A stretch of DNA of 64,000 bases from Dipteris shenzhenensis (Eukaryota; Polypodiophyta; Polypodiopsida; Gleicheniales). This document shows, piece by piece, positions 1-10,532 of this stretch. The stretch lies in the NCBI GenBank assembly GCA_047967505.1, contig CM106541.1; one strand, given 5' to 3'. How positions within the stretch are numbered: position 1 is the first letter of the stretch; each line of letters begins with the position of its first letter. The position numbers and the translations under genes are program-made. The notes under the pieces were generated by a model. That model was not told the DNA's origin. It ran no database searches and worked only from the letters and a program-made list of their open reading frames with translations.

Positions 1-370
1 TTTCCAGCCCCCCGCAAACTTGACTGTCTGTCCTTCCTGCTAACATCCCCCCTTGGCAGTTGCCTCCTGCCTCCCCCACCAGTGGGCTTCTCTTGCTTCC
101 CCCACACCAACTTCCCCCATGTCCCCTTTGTGAAAAGAGTGGGAAAGAAGGAAGAAGTCTCACTTGCGGCTTTCTCACATACACAATGGGGGAATATATA
201 CAAAGGTGGAGGCTGAAAACAGTTTTCCTCTTCTTAGTTATGAAATCCAAAAAGAACTCTCTCTTAGTATAAAAGGAATAGGTGAACCCTATATGTGGGT
301 CTCAAACCAAACTCACCTAACTTAGGTGGCATACTAACTGAGCCACTAACTAGAATACATAAAGATAGTT
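1..370. other. No gene seen; sequence next to copia-1
   Basis: No gene is supported here. Reading copia-1 on the minus strand, RNase H similarity stops near base 372, just after a GSAAVT motif, and the following residues no longer fit the family (the expected serine-threonine-glutamate block of copia RNase H is absent). The first 120 bases are C-rich. The copia 3' LTR is not recognisable in this stretch, so the element is probably truncated here or its end is too diverged to see. Confidence 0.5.
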
Positions 371-377
371 GCTCTAA

Positions 378-2782
378 GTGACGGCAGCACTCCCAAAAGA
401 GAACACATATCCACTGGTGGATCGTCTATCAGAAATACTACCAGCCCAATCAGCATCAATGTATCTATAGAACTGTATCTGAACCCCAGTCTCATGAAAT
501 AGTCCATACTACAATGTGGACTTCACATATCTCAGTATGTGTCTAGCCGCATCCAAATGTAAATTCCTTGGAGCCTGCATAAACTGACTTACCAACCCAA
601 CAGCATAGCTCAAATTTGACCTGGGAATAGTCATATAAATCAAACTTCCTACTATGCGTCTGTACATAGTAGGGTCTTCCAGAAGCTCACCTGTATCTGC
701 GCTCAACTTCACATTCTGCTCCAACGGAACTGAAATAGGCTTACAGCCTGTCATCCCATATTTGGACAACATGTCCAATCCATACTGCCTCTGCAAGAGC
801 CATATCCCACTTGTGGATCTAATCACCTCAATGCCCAAGAAGCAACGCAACTCTCCCAAATCCTTCATCTCAAACTTCTGCTTCAATAGCATTTTCACAT
901 GAAGGATATCTTCATTACTATCACCTGTGATGATCAAATCATCAACATAAATGACAAGCAGCATAATACCTTTCTCTTGCTTCAATAGCATTTTTACATG
1001 AAAGATATCTTCATCACTATCACCTGTAATGATCAAATCATCAACATAAATGACAAGCAACATAATACATTCCTCTATTTTTCTCACATAAAGTAAGAAA
1101 TCTACCTTGGAAATATGAAAGCCAATAGTGACAAGATACTGTCCTATCTTGTCAGACCATGCTCTGGGTGCTTACTTCAAGCCATACAAGCCTTTCTTCA
1201 ACCTGCAAACAAACTCAAGATGAACAGCATGAACATAACCTGGTGGCTGCTCCATATAAACCTCTTCTTGCAAATCACCATGCAACAAGGCATTCTTTAC
1301 ATCCATTTGATGTAAAGACCATCCCTTTGATGCAGCCATAGCAATGACTGCTCTTACGGTTGCCATCCTTACAACCGGACTGAATGTTTCTTCATAATCA
1401 ATGCCATATGTCTGTGCATACCCCTTGACAACTAATCTTGCCTTGTATCTGTTCACAAAACCATCTGCATTGTGCTTCACCTTATAAACCCACTAGCAGC
1501 CAATTACATTCTTGTCTTTAGGCAAAGACACCAATTTCCATGTAGCATTTGCTTCCAAAACATCCATGGCTTTCTCCCATTTTTCTTTTTCCATAGCTTG
1601 CTTAAAAGAAGTGGGTTTTGGTTCTTGTATCACTTTGACCATATAGGCATAGTGAATGGCTGTAAATCCATCATATTTCAGTCTATCTACAGGATACTTA
1701 GCTCTGGTAGACCTGTGCAAAATAGGCTCACTACCAAGTACTCTCAAAACATCCCTTGTCTTTCTTACTCCAAGGGTAATAACAGAAGGAATACCCAACT
1801 CATCATGAAGGCTTTGTTCTGAACCATTGGATTCACCATCCACATAAGAGTAACCTGCATTCACATCAACGATGGGCTGATCTACTTTCTCTTTTCCTTT
1901 TCGTGATACTTGCATACCACTATCTGCATTGCTTTGAGGAGATTCACCTGATCTCAATCTGCCTATCCATGGCGAAGTATGTGAACCACTGCTAGAGGAC
2001 ACTACAAGTCCACTAATATTTTGTGATTGCTGCTGTGAATTCTGTGTAGCATTACCATTTTGTGCATCTACATCATCAATCACATTTACTGGTTTATACC
2101 AACTGCTCATCTCATCAAAAACATCTCTGCTCACGGTAGACTTACGAGTAGAAGGGTTATAGCATCTATACCCTTTCTGCTGCAAAGAATAACCAATAAA
2201 GATGCACTTCTCAGCTTTTGGATCCAACTTAGATCTCAGCTCATTTGGCACATGAACATAGGCAATGCAACCAAAAACTTTCAAATGAGAAATATCTAGT
2301 TTCCTACCAGTATACCTCTCCTCTGGCGTCATGCCATGTATTGCTGCAATGGGAGTCATGTTCATTATGTAGACTGTTGTAGCAACTGCTTCAACCCAAT
2401 AATAATCTGACAGGTCTTTTTTGTTGAGCATGGCACGAGATACCTCTCTAATATGCATGTTTTTCCTTTCTGCAAGTCTATTTTGCTGTGGGGTATGACT
2501 GCATGAATATTGCTGCTTTATGCCATGCTCCTGCAAGAACCTTGCAAACTCATTTGAGAGGTACTCTCCTCCTCCATCTGACCTTAGGCATTTTATTTAC
2601 AGGCCTGTTTCTTTTTCAACCATAGCTTTAAAAGCTTTGAAATGCCCAAACACTTTACTTTTCTTTTTCATAAAATACACCCAAACTTTTCTACTGTAGT
2701 CATCAATAAAAGTGACAAAATAATGACAATCTTCAATAGATGCACCTTTAGTAGTCCACACATGAGAGTGGATTAATTCCAA
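378..2782 (-). pseudogene. copia-1 pol: integrase, RT and RNase H in one frame with stops
   Basis: From 2782 downward a single minus-strand frame runs through the integrase core (FIDDYSRKVWVYF, then SDGGGEY and the NRLAERKN block), a linker, RT ([50 protein letters not shown]), and RNase H (RYIDADWAG, DRRSTSGY). The frame is broken by stops at about 2597, 1493, 1172, 509 and 378, each at a point where the family has a sense codon and the downstream reading continues without shift. In copia elements the polyprotein is cut by its own protease; integrase inserts cDNA and RT/RNase H make it. A 99-bp in-frame duplication repeats the YVDD block (separate entry). Non-functional as it stands. Confidence 0.88.
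880..1077 (-). repeat. 99-bp in-frame tandem duplication of the RT catalytic block
   Basis: Two adjacent copies, period 99 bases, each encode LLVIYVDDLIITGDS followed by EDIxHVKMLLKQ. The catalytic YVDD codons lie at 938-949 and 1037-1048. The units differ at only a few positions and the duplication keeps the frame, giving an RT with two catalytic-loop strands in series. An RT palm domain has one such hairpin, so the product would not fold normally. This is most likely replication slippage or a template switch in one copy. Confidence 0.85.
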
Positions 2783-2882
2783 TGACCTCTTACTCTCTTA
2801 AACATGTCTAGAAAATGGTTTCCTTGCCTGTTTTTCAAATTGACAGGCTTCACATATCTTATGCATTTCTGCAACCTTAAAC

Positions 2883-3600
2883 TTAGGCAATATTTTGGGT
2901 CTGCATTAATTTAAGTCGTTGTACATTAACATGACCAATGCGTTTATGCCAGATATCAATATCTGCAACTACACAGGTCCCATGTGCAAACATTGCTGCA
3001 CTCAATTCAGACATGTCCACATCCAACATAAACATCCTGTCCTTCTTATTCCCTTTTGCTATCAAGCGACCTTTATTTTTCATATCCTCAACAAAGCATC
3101 CATGAGGATTGAATCTAACCTGCAAGCCCCTGCTCAACCATTTGACCAACAGAAACCAAGTTCTTGGTGATATTTGAGACATGAAATACATCAGATAGGT
3201 ATTTCTTTTTTCCATCCTACATAGACAAAGGAATTTTACCAATCTGCACGATAGGATGTGCAGTATCATCACCAGTCTCCACAAATCCTGGTCTTTCCAT
3301 TTTCCTTGCATCTTGCATCTATTCTGCATGCCCTGTCATGTGGTTTGACGCACCTGAGTCAACATACCACACATCATTGCTTTCTTCTGCACTTGTCACA
3401 GAATTGGTCATGTGCTGCACCATAAACAAATGCTCATTTCTATCATCACCCTGTCTACTAGAGAATGCATAATTGCCTTGTTGCAATTTTTCAGTCATGA
3501 TGTCATTCTGCTTTTTATTGCAGTATTTAACCATATGATCCATTTTACCACAGTAGTAGATTTCAACATTGCTGTTTGCATTTTGACTCCAAAACGTGAA
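2883..3600 (-). pseudogene. copia-1 gag zinc knuckle, protease and GAG-pre-integrase remnant
   Basis: Near 3530-3560 the minus strand reads YYCGKMDHMVKYC, a CCHC zinc knuckle typical of the end of copia gag (normally CX2CX4HX4C). It is followed by the aspartic protease signature WYVDSGASNHMTG near 3340-3385, with the catalytic DSG intact. After a frameshift near 3325 comes a GAG-pre-integrase stretch ending DIWHKRIGHVNVQRLKLM (about 2890-2940), containing the integrase zinc-binding histidines (WHxRxGH). A second shift separates it from the integrase frame. Gag upstream of the knuckle is missing, so no complete Gag could be made. Confidence 0.82.
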
Positions 3601-3609
3601 TGAAATTAC

Positions 3610-4606
3610 ATGAGCTCTTAGGCTCTCTTTCTTGGCAACAAGCCACTTGTCAAATTCTACATTACTTTCCTAATTACATGCCACTGAGGACGACTCTGGA
3701 GTCTTCGAAGCACTTGGTCACGCAAACAGCCTCCTAGATGCTTGTTAGGCTCCATAGCGCTTGGGAAAAATAACCCTTCCTAGTACTCGCAACAATTAAT
3801 TAAAGCGCACCACCATGGCACCCATTAATTGTTAGCGCTTTGCATGCAAATAATACACTGTGGACTAATTTTAATCACGGTGCACGTCCCCACTGAACAC
3901 ATGTGCACACATAACAAATATATAAATATATTTATTCTCTGGTTGACCGGAGTCAACGCTCTTAATCATAATTAAGGAGCTTTGACCACATGTCGAGGCG
4001 CCTTAATTATAGTCAAGTCTCTCCAACCAAAGTTGGCACATCTTGGTTAACCGTAGTTAACCTTCTTGGTATAAACCAAGTCTTCCTGGCTGAAATCAGG
4101 CTTACTTGGACCGAAGTCAAGTATCTTTGACTGTCGTCAATTCTTTGACCAATAAAAGAACTCTTTTGACCATAATTAACCTAGATGGAAAACTCTTTAG
4201 TTATGATCAAATAAATGGTCAACTCTACTTTGACTTAGGATATTTACATTGTGGTGACAGCTAGCATCCAACATTGTCTTTCTATTTCATCTACGCAAAC
4301 CAAATCAACATGTCAAATAAACAAAAGAAACAGACAATGCTCTTATACACACTTCATTCACATTAGCATTTTAACAATTGACAAACAATTGACACACAAA
4401 GTAAGTAACTGACGATTTGAAAGTTTGATAAGGAAATTGTGATTCCACTATCATTCTTCACTACAAGCAGATATCACCGTTGTCAAGAATACAAAGTGGA
4501 GGATGAAAGAACGTATTAATTAGTATTGCTAAGACCTTTGAATTATCCTAACACCAAAACACCTTCTGGTAGCTAAATCCATAGTCAATCATTAACTTTT
4601 CCAACA
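3610..4606 (-). repeat. 3' LTR of copia-2 (lower boundary approximate)
   Basis: The LTR begins TGTTGGAAAAG on the minus strand at 4606, immediately after the polypurine tract at 4607-4617, as expected for a copia 3' LTR. Its end could not be fixed: a CA ending in TTTCATTCA near 3600-3608 is a candidate, which would make the LTR about 1 kb. It is AT-rich, and about 470-670 bases into it (the U3 side) it holds the palindrome array described separately. No second copy of the LTR is visible in the window. Confidence 0.6.
3941..4140. repeat. Array of ~20-bp palindromic units with covarying arms
   Basis: About ten consecutive units of roughly 20 bp each form a short inverted repeat, mostly with a 4-base centre. 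Clear arms are GTTGAC/GTCAAC (3942-3957), CTTAAT/ATTAAG (3961-3976), CCAAC/GTTGG (4023-4036), GGTTAAC/GTTAACC (4045-4062), CTTGGT/ACCAAG (4065-4080), CCTG/CAGG (4085-4100), CTTG-AC/GTCAAG (4105-4121) and TTGAC/GTCAA (4127-4140). Units centred near 3990 and 4010 are imperfect. Arm sequences differ between units but stay complementary within each unit. TTGAC(C) cores recur and match the W-box bound by plant WRKY factors. The array sits in the U3 side of the copia-2 LTR. Whether it acts as DNA sites or RNA hairpins is unknown. Confidence 0.8.
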
Positions 4607-6599
4607 CTCCCCCTTTATGAATAATGGTTAGACTTTACACCCATCTGACTCTTGCTAATCGAGCAAAAGGTTTAGTTAGGATTCGAGCTACTTGATCTTA
4701 TATCAAACAATGGATAACCTCAATTTCATTGCTCAGAATCTATTCTCATATGAAGTGCTGATGTACCTCAATGTGCATAGTCCGAGCATGAAATGCAAGA
4801 TCCTTGGCCAATTTAATAGAGCTCTTGGTATTAGGATATAGAGGGGTTGGATCTTTAAATATCATTTAAGATCCTTCTCAACCGATATCATTTAAGATCT
4901 TATCGACCGCATCACCTTGTAGGCCGCATTGAACACCAAGGTCAATAAGATCATTCTTAACCAAAAGCCGCACAGGCTGCATTGTAGATGCTCTATAAGA
5001 CCAATAAGATAGCTTCACAGACGGCATTAGTAGATGCTCTATATGCATCTTCTGTGGAGGAGAGAGCAATAGTACATTGCTTCTTGCTGCTCCACAATAT
5101 TATCCAAATCCAATATTGATGTAATATTCAGAAGATCTTCTTTCATCTAAGCACCCTACCCAATCACTATCAATAAAACTTGAAAATTTTAAATCAATGC
5201 TTCTTTTATATTGTATTCTATATGACAATGTTCCTTTGACATACCTAAGAATCCTGTTGGCTGCCTTCCAATGGCTTTCTTTTAGATCAGCCATATATTG
5301 GGATACTGCTTGATTGGATAAGCTATGTCCGTTCTGGTGGGTGTCCGGTCTGGTGGTAGTCAAATACATCAGGCTGCCAACCAGTTGCCTGTATAAAATA
5401 CCATCTACTCTGTCTGAGCTGTTGGGTCACAATCTCCAGGTCACGGTCATGTCCAAGCCTCATCTCGTGGCATGTAATCTGGCTGAAATAACTCCATGAT
5501 AAAGCTCTGAGAGGGATCAGCCAAGGAAAAAGTATGCTCATGTCTCCGTGCTCGGAGTATCCTTAGGCGGTGTCTGAGTATCTCATGAGTGAATCCTGCC
5601 AAACACCACTGGTCTGGGTAGGAGAGGAATCGGGCCAAAATCCCATAGCTATCTCTGAAGATGCAATAGAAACACCCTCGGATGTCATAGTAAACAGAAC
5701 ACCGGAAGATGAAGTGCTCCTCTGTCTCTACCTCTTGCATGTCACACAATGCGCATATGCGCCTCTCCCTTGGTAGTCACTCTGCTCTGCCGCTCTCGAT
5801 ACGAAGTCTATGTGAAGAGACCCGGAACTGCCCAAGAGAGATCCTCAATGAGAGGGTAAGTAAATCTGAGTGTATCCTGGTGGGTCAATGAAACCCTCCG
5901 TTGTGATATGTAAGAAGTGATCTCTGTAGAAGCTAAGCATCACTGGGAGTTCCCTCGGTCCCACCCAGGTCCAAAATGTGTGTAGCTGTAATAGATCCTC
6001 ACGGATAACCTGGTTGACCTCGTGTGATAGGAGGGGAGAAAACGGAGCATCCATGCTATACTGGAAGGGAGGTAGTCTATCCATGTGGAGCCCAGTCGCT
6101 TAAACCATCTCTCTGTGCATGCATACTAGCACCTCTGGTCCCCACCTACTGCGAATTCCATAGAAGAGGACATGGCTAGCCATGGTAGCCTGCTACGCCC
6201 AGAGGTGTAATCCCCATACTCCCTGACTCGGTACAGATACGTGATGACCTGAAATGCATCATCTAGCTGTAAAGGGGGTGACACAAACTCAGTCTAAATG
6301 ATCTGGTGAGGAACGGATGGCTTACCACAATTCATCCGTGATAACATGAGAACCTGTAGCCGCTCCACACATGCCCACTCTGTATCCAACAAGTCTGACC
6401 CCCAATAAGGGCTGCAGTACATCCCTGCTGGACGGACCAAGGAGTCAAAAAGCAACCCCTTGGTCCGTGGATCCTGAAAGTGCAAGCGGAAGCACTGCCT
6501 TTCTAGTCTGGCCAATGAAGCATATCCTTGCTCAAGTATGCCTGCATCGCGGGTCTCATAGTGAAGATGGATCCGGAAAAGACAACACCAAGATAGGGG

Positions 6600-7503
6600 T
6601 ATGATGAAACTATCTCGACAGGTGACCCATCAAATGTGAACTGCTCTTAACATATGACGGCTCGAGATGTATTGAAATCATGACCTTGGTTTTACCCAGG
6701 TTGACCTTCAAATCATGAGACTCATAAAAGAACTGTAGTGTGTCAAGGTGTCTCTAGAGCTCCTCTGCTGAGGGAGACAAGAGAGCCATGTCATCTGCGT
6801 AAAGCAATATCCGGATCAATGTGCCCGCAAGAGAGAAACCTTAACCCCCCTGTGTCTGCATCACTGTCTCAAGCTCATCAATGTAGAGGTCAAACAAGGT
6901 AGGCGATAATGGACACCCTTTTTGGACCCCGATAGTGCTCGTGATCTCGTCTGTCCACCCAGATCTTGCCCAGACTCTGCCTGAAACTCTCTCGTAAAGT
7001 GCCATGACAGCCCAAATGATCTCCTGGTCATAACCCAAGTCCTATAGGTGCCGTATGAGGTGGGCTCTTGGAACCGTGTCAAATGCCTTACGAAAATCCA
7101 CAAAGCAACAATAAACTCTCTACTTCCGTGCCCTCGCCTCCTCGATGATACATCTGAGCGTGAGAATGTGGTCCATGGTTTCATGATCACGCCGGAATCC
7201 GGCTTGTCCTGCTGCTCTAAGTCCTCGACACTCCGCAAATCTGTTGACCTCGAAATCAAGTACTGATGCATAAACCTTAGACATGACATGTCCAATCATA
7301 ATGAACCTGTAGTTCTCCGAGCTCATGGGATCCCATGCCTTGTGGATGGGTGAGATAGTGTTAATGGTCCAGGTGCGTGGAAACCCCAAACAAACAGCTT
7401 CATTAAACTTTGCTAAGATTGAAGCTAGGAGGTTAATCCCATATGCAATGAACTCAGTGCATAGCCCCTCATGATCCTTCGCTCGGCCATTATGAAGTTT
7501 CAT
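6600..7503 (-). pseudogene. LINE-1 reverse transcriptase
   Basis: RT blocks in order on the minus strand: KLHNGRAKDHEGLCTEFI (block 1), NTISPIHKAWDPMSSENYR (block 2), QAGFRRDHETMDHIL (block 3), VQKGCPLSPTLFDLYIDEL (near 6900-6960) and the catalytic LLYADDMALL (YADD codons at 6790-6801), followed by FYESHDLKVNLGKTKVM. The enzyme would copy LINE RNA at a nicked target site (target-primed reverse transcription). Catalytic aspartates are retained, but several shifts separate the blocks (for example between 7120 and 7038, and again near 6840), so it is a pseudogene. Confidence 0.85.
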
Positions 7504-8092
7504 TACGGCATCCTTTACCTCCCCTTAGTGAAGAGGGTGCAGGATATGGGACGTGGCATATGTGAGGTTAGGAATTGGCTGATTTCGAATGTCATAAAGT
7601 ATGCGTACATAATCAAACCAGACCTGAGTGTCAATGAGTGGTGAGGGGGACCGTCCTTCTAGAAATCTCCGCCAAAAGTCCGAGTTGTTACTAAACAAAA
7701 TGTTTAGTAGCTCCTCCTCGTTCCGAAAAAAGTCTAGTTTCTTTTTGCGTACCAGTCTATAGTACTCGCGTAGCGTATCTGGTTAGCTCAGAAGACTGTT
7801 TTTGGTTTTGAATCTGAGCTGACGGCGTAAAGCGTTACATTCATCATCGTACCAACTATTACGAAGTATGGTCCCAGGGGATGGTAGGTGGGTGGAGCGG
7901 GTGGTGTGGGGGAAAGCGTGAAGGGCAGTCTCGTGTAGTGAGCAGGTGACCACGGCAGCACGATCGTCTAAAAGGGGTATGAAGTCAATATAAGCGAGAA
8001 GTATGTACAGACGGCCAGAGTAAGTAGGTGAGTGATCGCGGTCAAAAGTATATCATGGTAGGTGGAGTAAGAACTTGGTGGGGTGGAAGGTG

Positions 8093-8608
8093 CTATGCAA
8101 CGTGGAGTGGAGATGCTAAAGAAAAGATAAGTGTGATTAGCCCTGGAGGGAGAGGTGCTACAGTGAATTCATTGATGCGAGATGTGAAGGCAGGGGACCC
8201 CATGATGTAATCAACAACGCTAGAGCCTCCCCCATGTGGAAAGCACATGAAACCACCCGAGGCGGGCCATCTGTCAAGATCATTATAGATAATGAGATCA
8301 TGCATCTTGCTGAGGTCTAATATGTCCTACCCATAAGATGTAAATTGACCTCATCTGTCAACCGAAACCCGTAGCATACCTACCTCCTCAAGGTCAATGT
8401 CTGGCAGTAGACTGGAATCATCCCTGAAGTCGAGGAGTGGTACCTGACGGGCATCTGTCCTCGCGTTGAAGTCCCCCACTAGGAGGACTTCTCCGTGGCT
8501 AGAGAAGTCAACAATGGACTGATAATTATTGGTCGACATCTTGGTTCGGCGCCTATTGATTTTTGCATAACTCCTTCTAGATTCCATTGGGATCTCTTTC
8601 CCGAGCAA
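8093..8608 (-). pseudogene. LINE-1 EEP endonuclease, C-terminal part
   Basis: The minus strand reads EVLLVGDFNARTD near 8460-8490, the GDFN motif of exonuclease-endonuclease-phosphatase (APE-like) nucleases that nick target DNA for LINE insertion. Further down, after a frameshift, GGGSSVVDYIMGSPAF (near 8200-8240) matches the STVDYI block near the end of the same domain. The first half of the domain with the WN and QE motifs is missing. Confidence 0.75.
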
Positions 8609-8610
8609 AT

Positions 8611-9000
8611 TGATCTAAGAATGCAGCTCTCATTTCCTTATATGTAGGCTCCCATGCGGGATCTTGGGTCTCTCAAAACGTTGTTGCATGGTTCTGCATC
8701 ATCCTGGCTTCACCTTCAAACAATAAGCCAAGATCTGTAACCGCACCCCTATCATATTCCTATCCTTCATTAGAGCTATGAAATTCATCTCTTCCACAAG
8801 CTGGCACCATCTTCATGGGGTAGTCCCATAAATCTAGGAGAACCCTATGCCATCTCTAACTTGCAGTTTCATCCTCGCCTAAATTCTTCTCTTGTCACCA
8901 CAATGCCAAGGATATCTCCTCGCTAGGGGCTCCAAAACAGTGATGAGAGAAACTAGAGAACCGTGGGTGACTTTTATGGTAGGCCTCTAACACACAAACA
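8611..9000 (-). other. Weak gag-like stretch, otherwise unassigned
   Basis: Minus-strand reading gives RMMQNHATTF, a stop, then DPAWEPTYKEMRAAFLDQFA near 8620-8720. The spacing of tryptophan, tyrosine and phenylalanine residues recalls retrotransposon Gag (PF03732-type) but the stretch is short and interrupted. It directly abuts LINE-1. No gene is supported. Confidence 0.25.
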
Positions 9001-10400
9001 TACATCAAACACTAGAAAAGGGCCGGCAACTCATATACTTCATCAGCACACCTTGCAGCGATCATGCTTCTTACAACCCACACTGCTTCTGCAAACAAGA
9101 ACGACAATCAAAAGAGGATCTCATATGTAAGGACGACTCTAGTATGGCGCAAAGTAGGAGCACCACCCCTCTCCCAAATCCAGGACACTCAGAAACTTCC
9201 TCTGCTTCTCAAAAACAACTGCTTTCTGACGCCTTTTCACAATAAAAACAAGTCGCCTGTCGTCTTACTGAGTTTTTGACCCTCTCTCCTGCTGATTTTG
9301 GCCCCGAGTTCTTCTAAAGCGTTGTAGAGATCAATTTCAGAACAAAAAAAAAAGCTCCCAAATCCGAGCTACATATCAAAGGTTATCGCAAAAATAGTGA
9401 CTCTTGCTTTTTTGGGGGAGATGAGACTACTTTTTTTTAGCTGCATACTCTTTACCCATGCCTTCAATCGCTTGTCTACCACTAGTTCCACAATCAACAA
9501 TCACTTTCTACCATCATGCAAATAAACATCTAGTCATGCAAAAATGAGCTAAGATGTACAATAGCATCAGTTCCTCCTAGTTCCTACCACTAGTAGTTCA
9601 AAATCGGGGTCCTCGAACTCTGCCTATCAATGCCACCGACTGATCACAAAGTTCCTCATTCAATGGAAAGATTTTAATCACTCCGATGGTATTGGCAGAC
9701 GGATGAGGGGATGCTGTATCCCCTAGCCCGCTTTGTGGGTACCACGTAGGGACGATTTGAGGCAGCCTAGTGCCATGAAGCTGCAAGGAGGGTGCCTCAC
9801 ATGCGGCAGGGGCATATACAAGCTCACTCTGCATCCACCCTCATACTGGTCTGGGGTATATGGAGCTAAGCCTTATGATCATGCCATGGCCACTAAGCAT
9901 GGGCTCCTCCCCTGTAAAGAAGTAATATGTGATCCACTGTTATCTGTGCTCCAGCTGACCAGATGATGGTCGCACGAGTGTGTGTCTAAGTCACGTGATC
10001 TCTAACAGACAAAAGGGTGGTACACCCAGATAGTCGATAACTCAGCTCATATCCTGAAAGAGGCAATGGTATCTAGCAAGGATCTTATACTACGGGGAGC
10101 ATTTCATGAGCACATGCTCCTCTATCTCTGCCTGTACGTAAGAAACACACACACACATAACCGTAACAAGGCGAGAATATGCTAATCTAGTAATTAGTGT
10201 AATCAACAAGACACTATGCACATAGACATATCACAATCATAAACACTCATTTCTTACAAAAGTTAGGCACGTGCCAAACTGGAAAAAACAAAAGCACAAG
10301 CTGCGAAGGAAAAAGCACCAATAATGCCGGTTATAACTTCATTGCTTGAGGTCTCTACCTCTAAAACCTCAGCCATCCACAAGTGATACTGGTCAAACAA
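9001..10400 (-). other. Retroelement scraps; LINE tail fragment near 10.0-10.15 kb
   Basis: The best recognisable piece is minus-strand VQAEIEEHVLMKCSP followed by a stop and YKILARYHCLFQDM (about 10145-10030). It resembles the Cys/His tail of LINE-1 (VETEEHFIFRC, then YYDIRGCFYCIF), so a second copy of that LINE family once lay here. The rest (9.0-10.0 kb) shows only short open frames without family signature. A T-rich splice-acceptor-like sequence lies at 10401-10415 on the minus strand, but the following reading frame matches no MED23 region known to me. Confidence 0.4.
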
Positions 10401-10532
10401 CTAAAAAAAGAGACGTGTGATGGTAAATACAGAAAAAAGATTTGTTGACTAGAGATAGAGCAAAATCACCATAAACCAAGTAAATCCCTGCATTTGCCAA
10501 TTTGCAAGAAGTCATTGAGCATGTAAACTTAC

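Larger units (their letters stand above)
372..3600 (-). mobile_element. Ty1/copia retrotransposon copia-1, decayed internal part
   Basis: Reading down the minus strand the order is gag CCHC zinc knuckle, aspartic protease, GAG-pre-integrase, integrase, reverse transcriptase, RNase H. Integrase before RT is diagnostic for Ty1/copia (Pseudoviridae). The 5' end is lost: gag upstream of the zinc knuckle is replaced near 3.6 kb by the copia-2 LTR. The 3' end stops near 372 inside RNase H. No LTR can be assigned to this copy. The coding region has two frameshifts in its first part, then one long frame broken by five stop codons, so it is a dead but not very old copy. Confidence 0.9.
3610..5445 (-). 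mobile_element. Ty1/copia retrotransposon copia-2: RNase H end plus 3' LTR
   Basis: On the minus strand from 5445 downward: VDGILYRQLVGSLMYLTTTRPD, VSQYMADLKESHWKAANRILR and a DSDWVGCLDERRS motif (RNase H), then IALSSTEDAYRAS (about 5060), then FHARTMHIEVHQHF (about 4790), ending in a polypurine tract (4607-4617, AAAGGGGGAG) and an LTR that starts TGTTGGA at 4606. This is the normal copia 3' order. Frameshifts occur near 5100 and 5000. The upstream limit at 5445 is an abrupt junction with LINE-1, so the 5' three quarters of the element are missing. The lower LTR limit is uncertain and lies close to where copia-1 gag begins. Confidence 0.85.
5446..8610 (-). mobile_element. Non-LTR retrotransposon LINE-1, 5'-truncated and decayed
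   Basis: On the minus strand the order is EEP endonuclease C-terminal part (8608-8093), a linker, reverse transcriptase (about 7503-6600) and a Cys/His tail (about 5749-5600). The tail reads CDMQEVETEEHFIFRC, resembling the C-terminal zinc motif of plant LINEs. The start of the endonuclease (the WN motif) is missing, so the copy is 5' truncated near 8610, which is usual for LINEs. Many frameshifts and stops break it. The downstream edge at about 5445 abuts copia-2 with no visible poly(A). A related tail fragment occurs near 10.0-10.1 kb. Confidence 0.85.

Noticed and set aside
10320-10400. Possible MED23 exon 5 after a T-rich acceptor (minus strand, LFDQYHLWMAEVLEVE)
   Set aside because: The acceptor looks good and the phase fits, but the translated sequence does not resemble the MED23 region expected next and soon reaches a stop.
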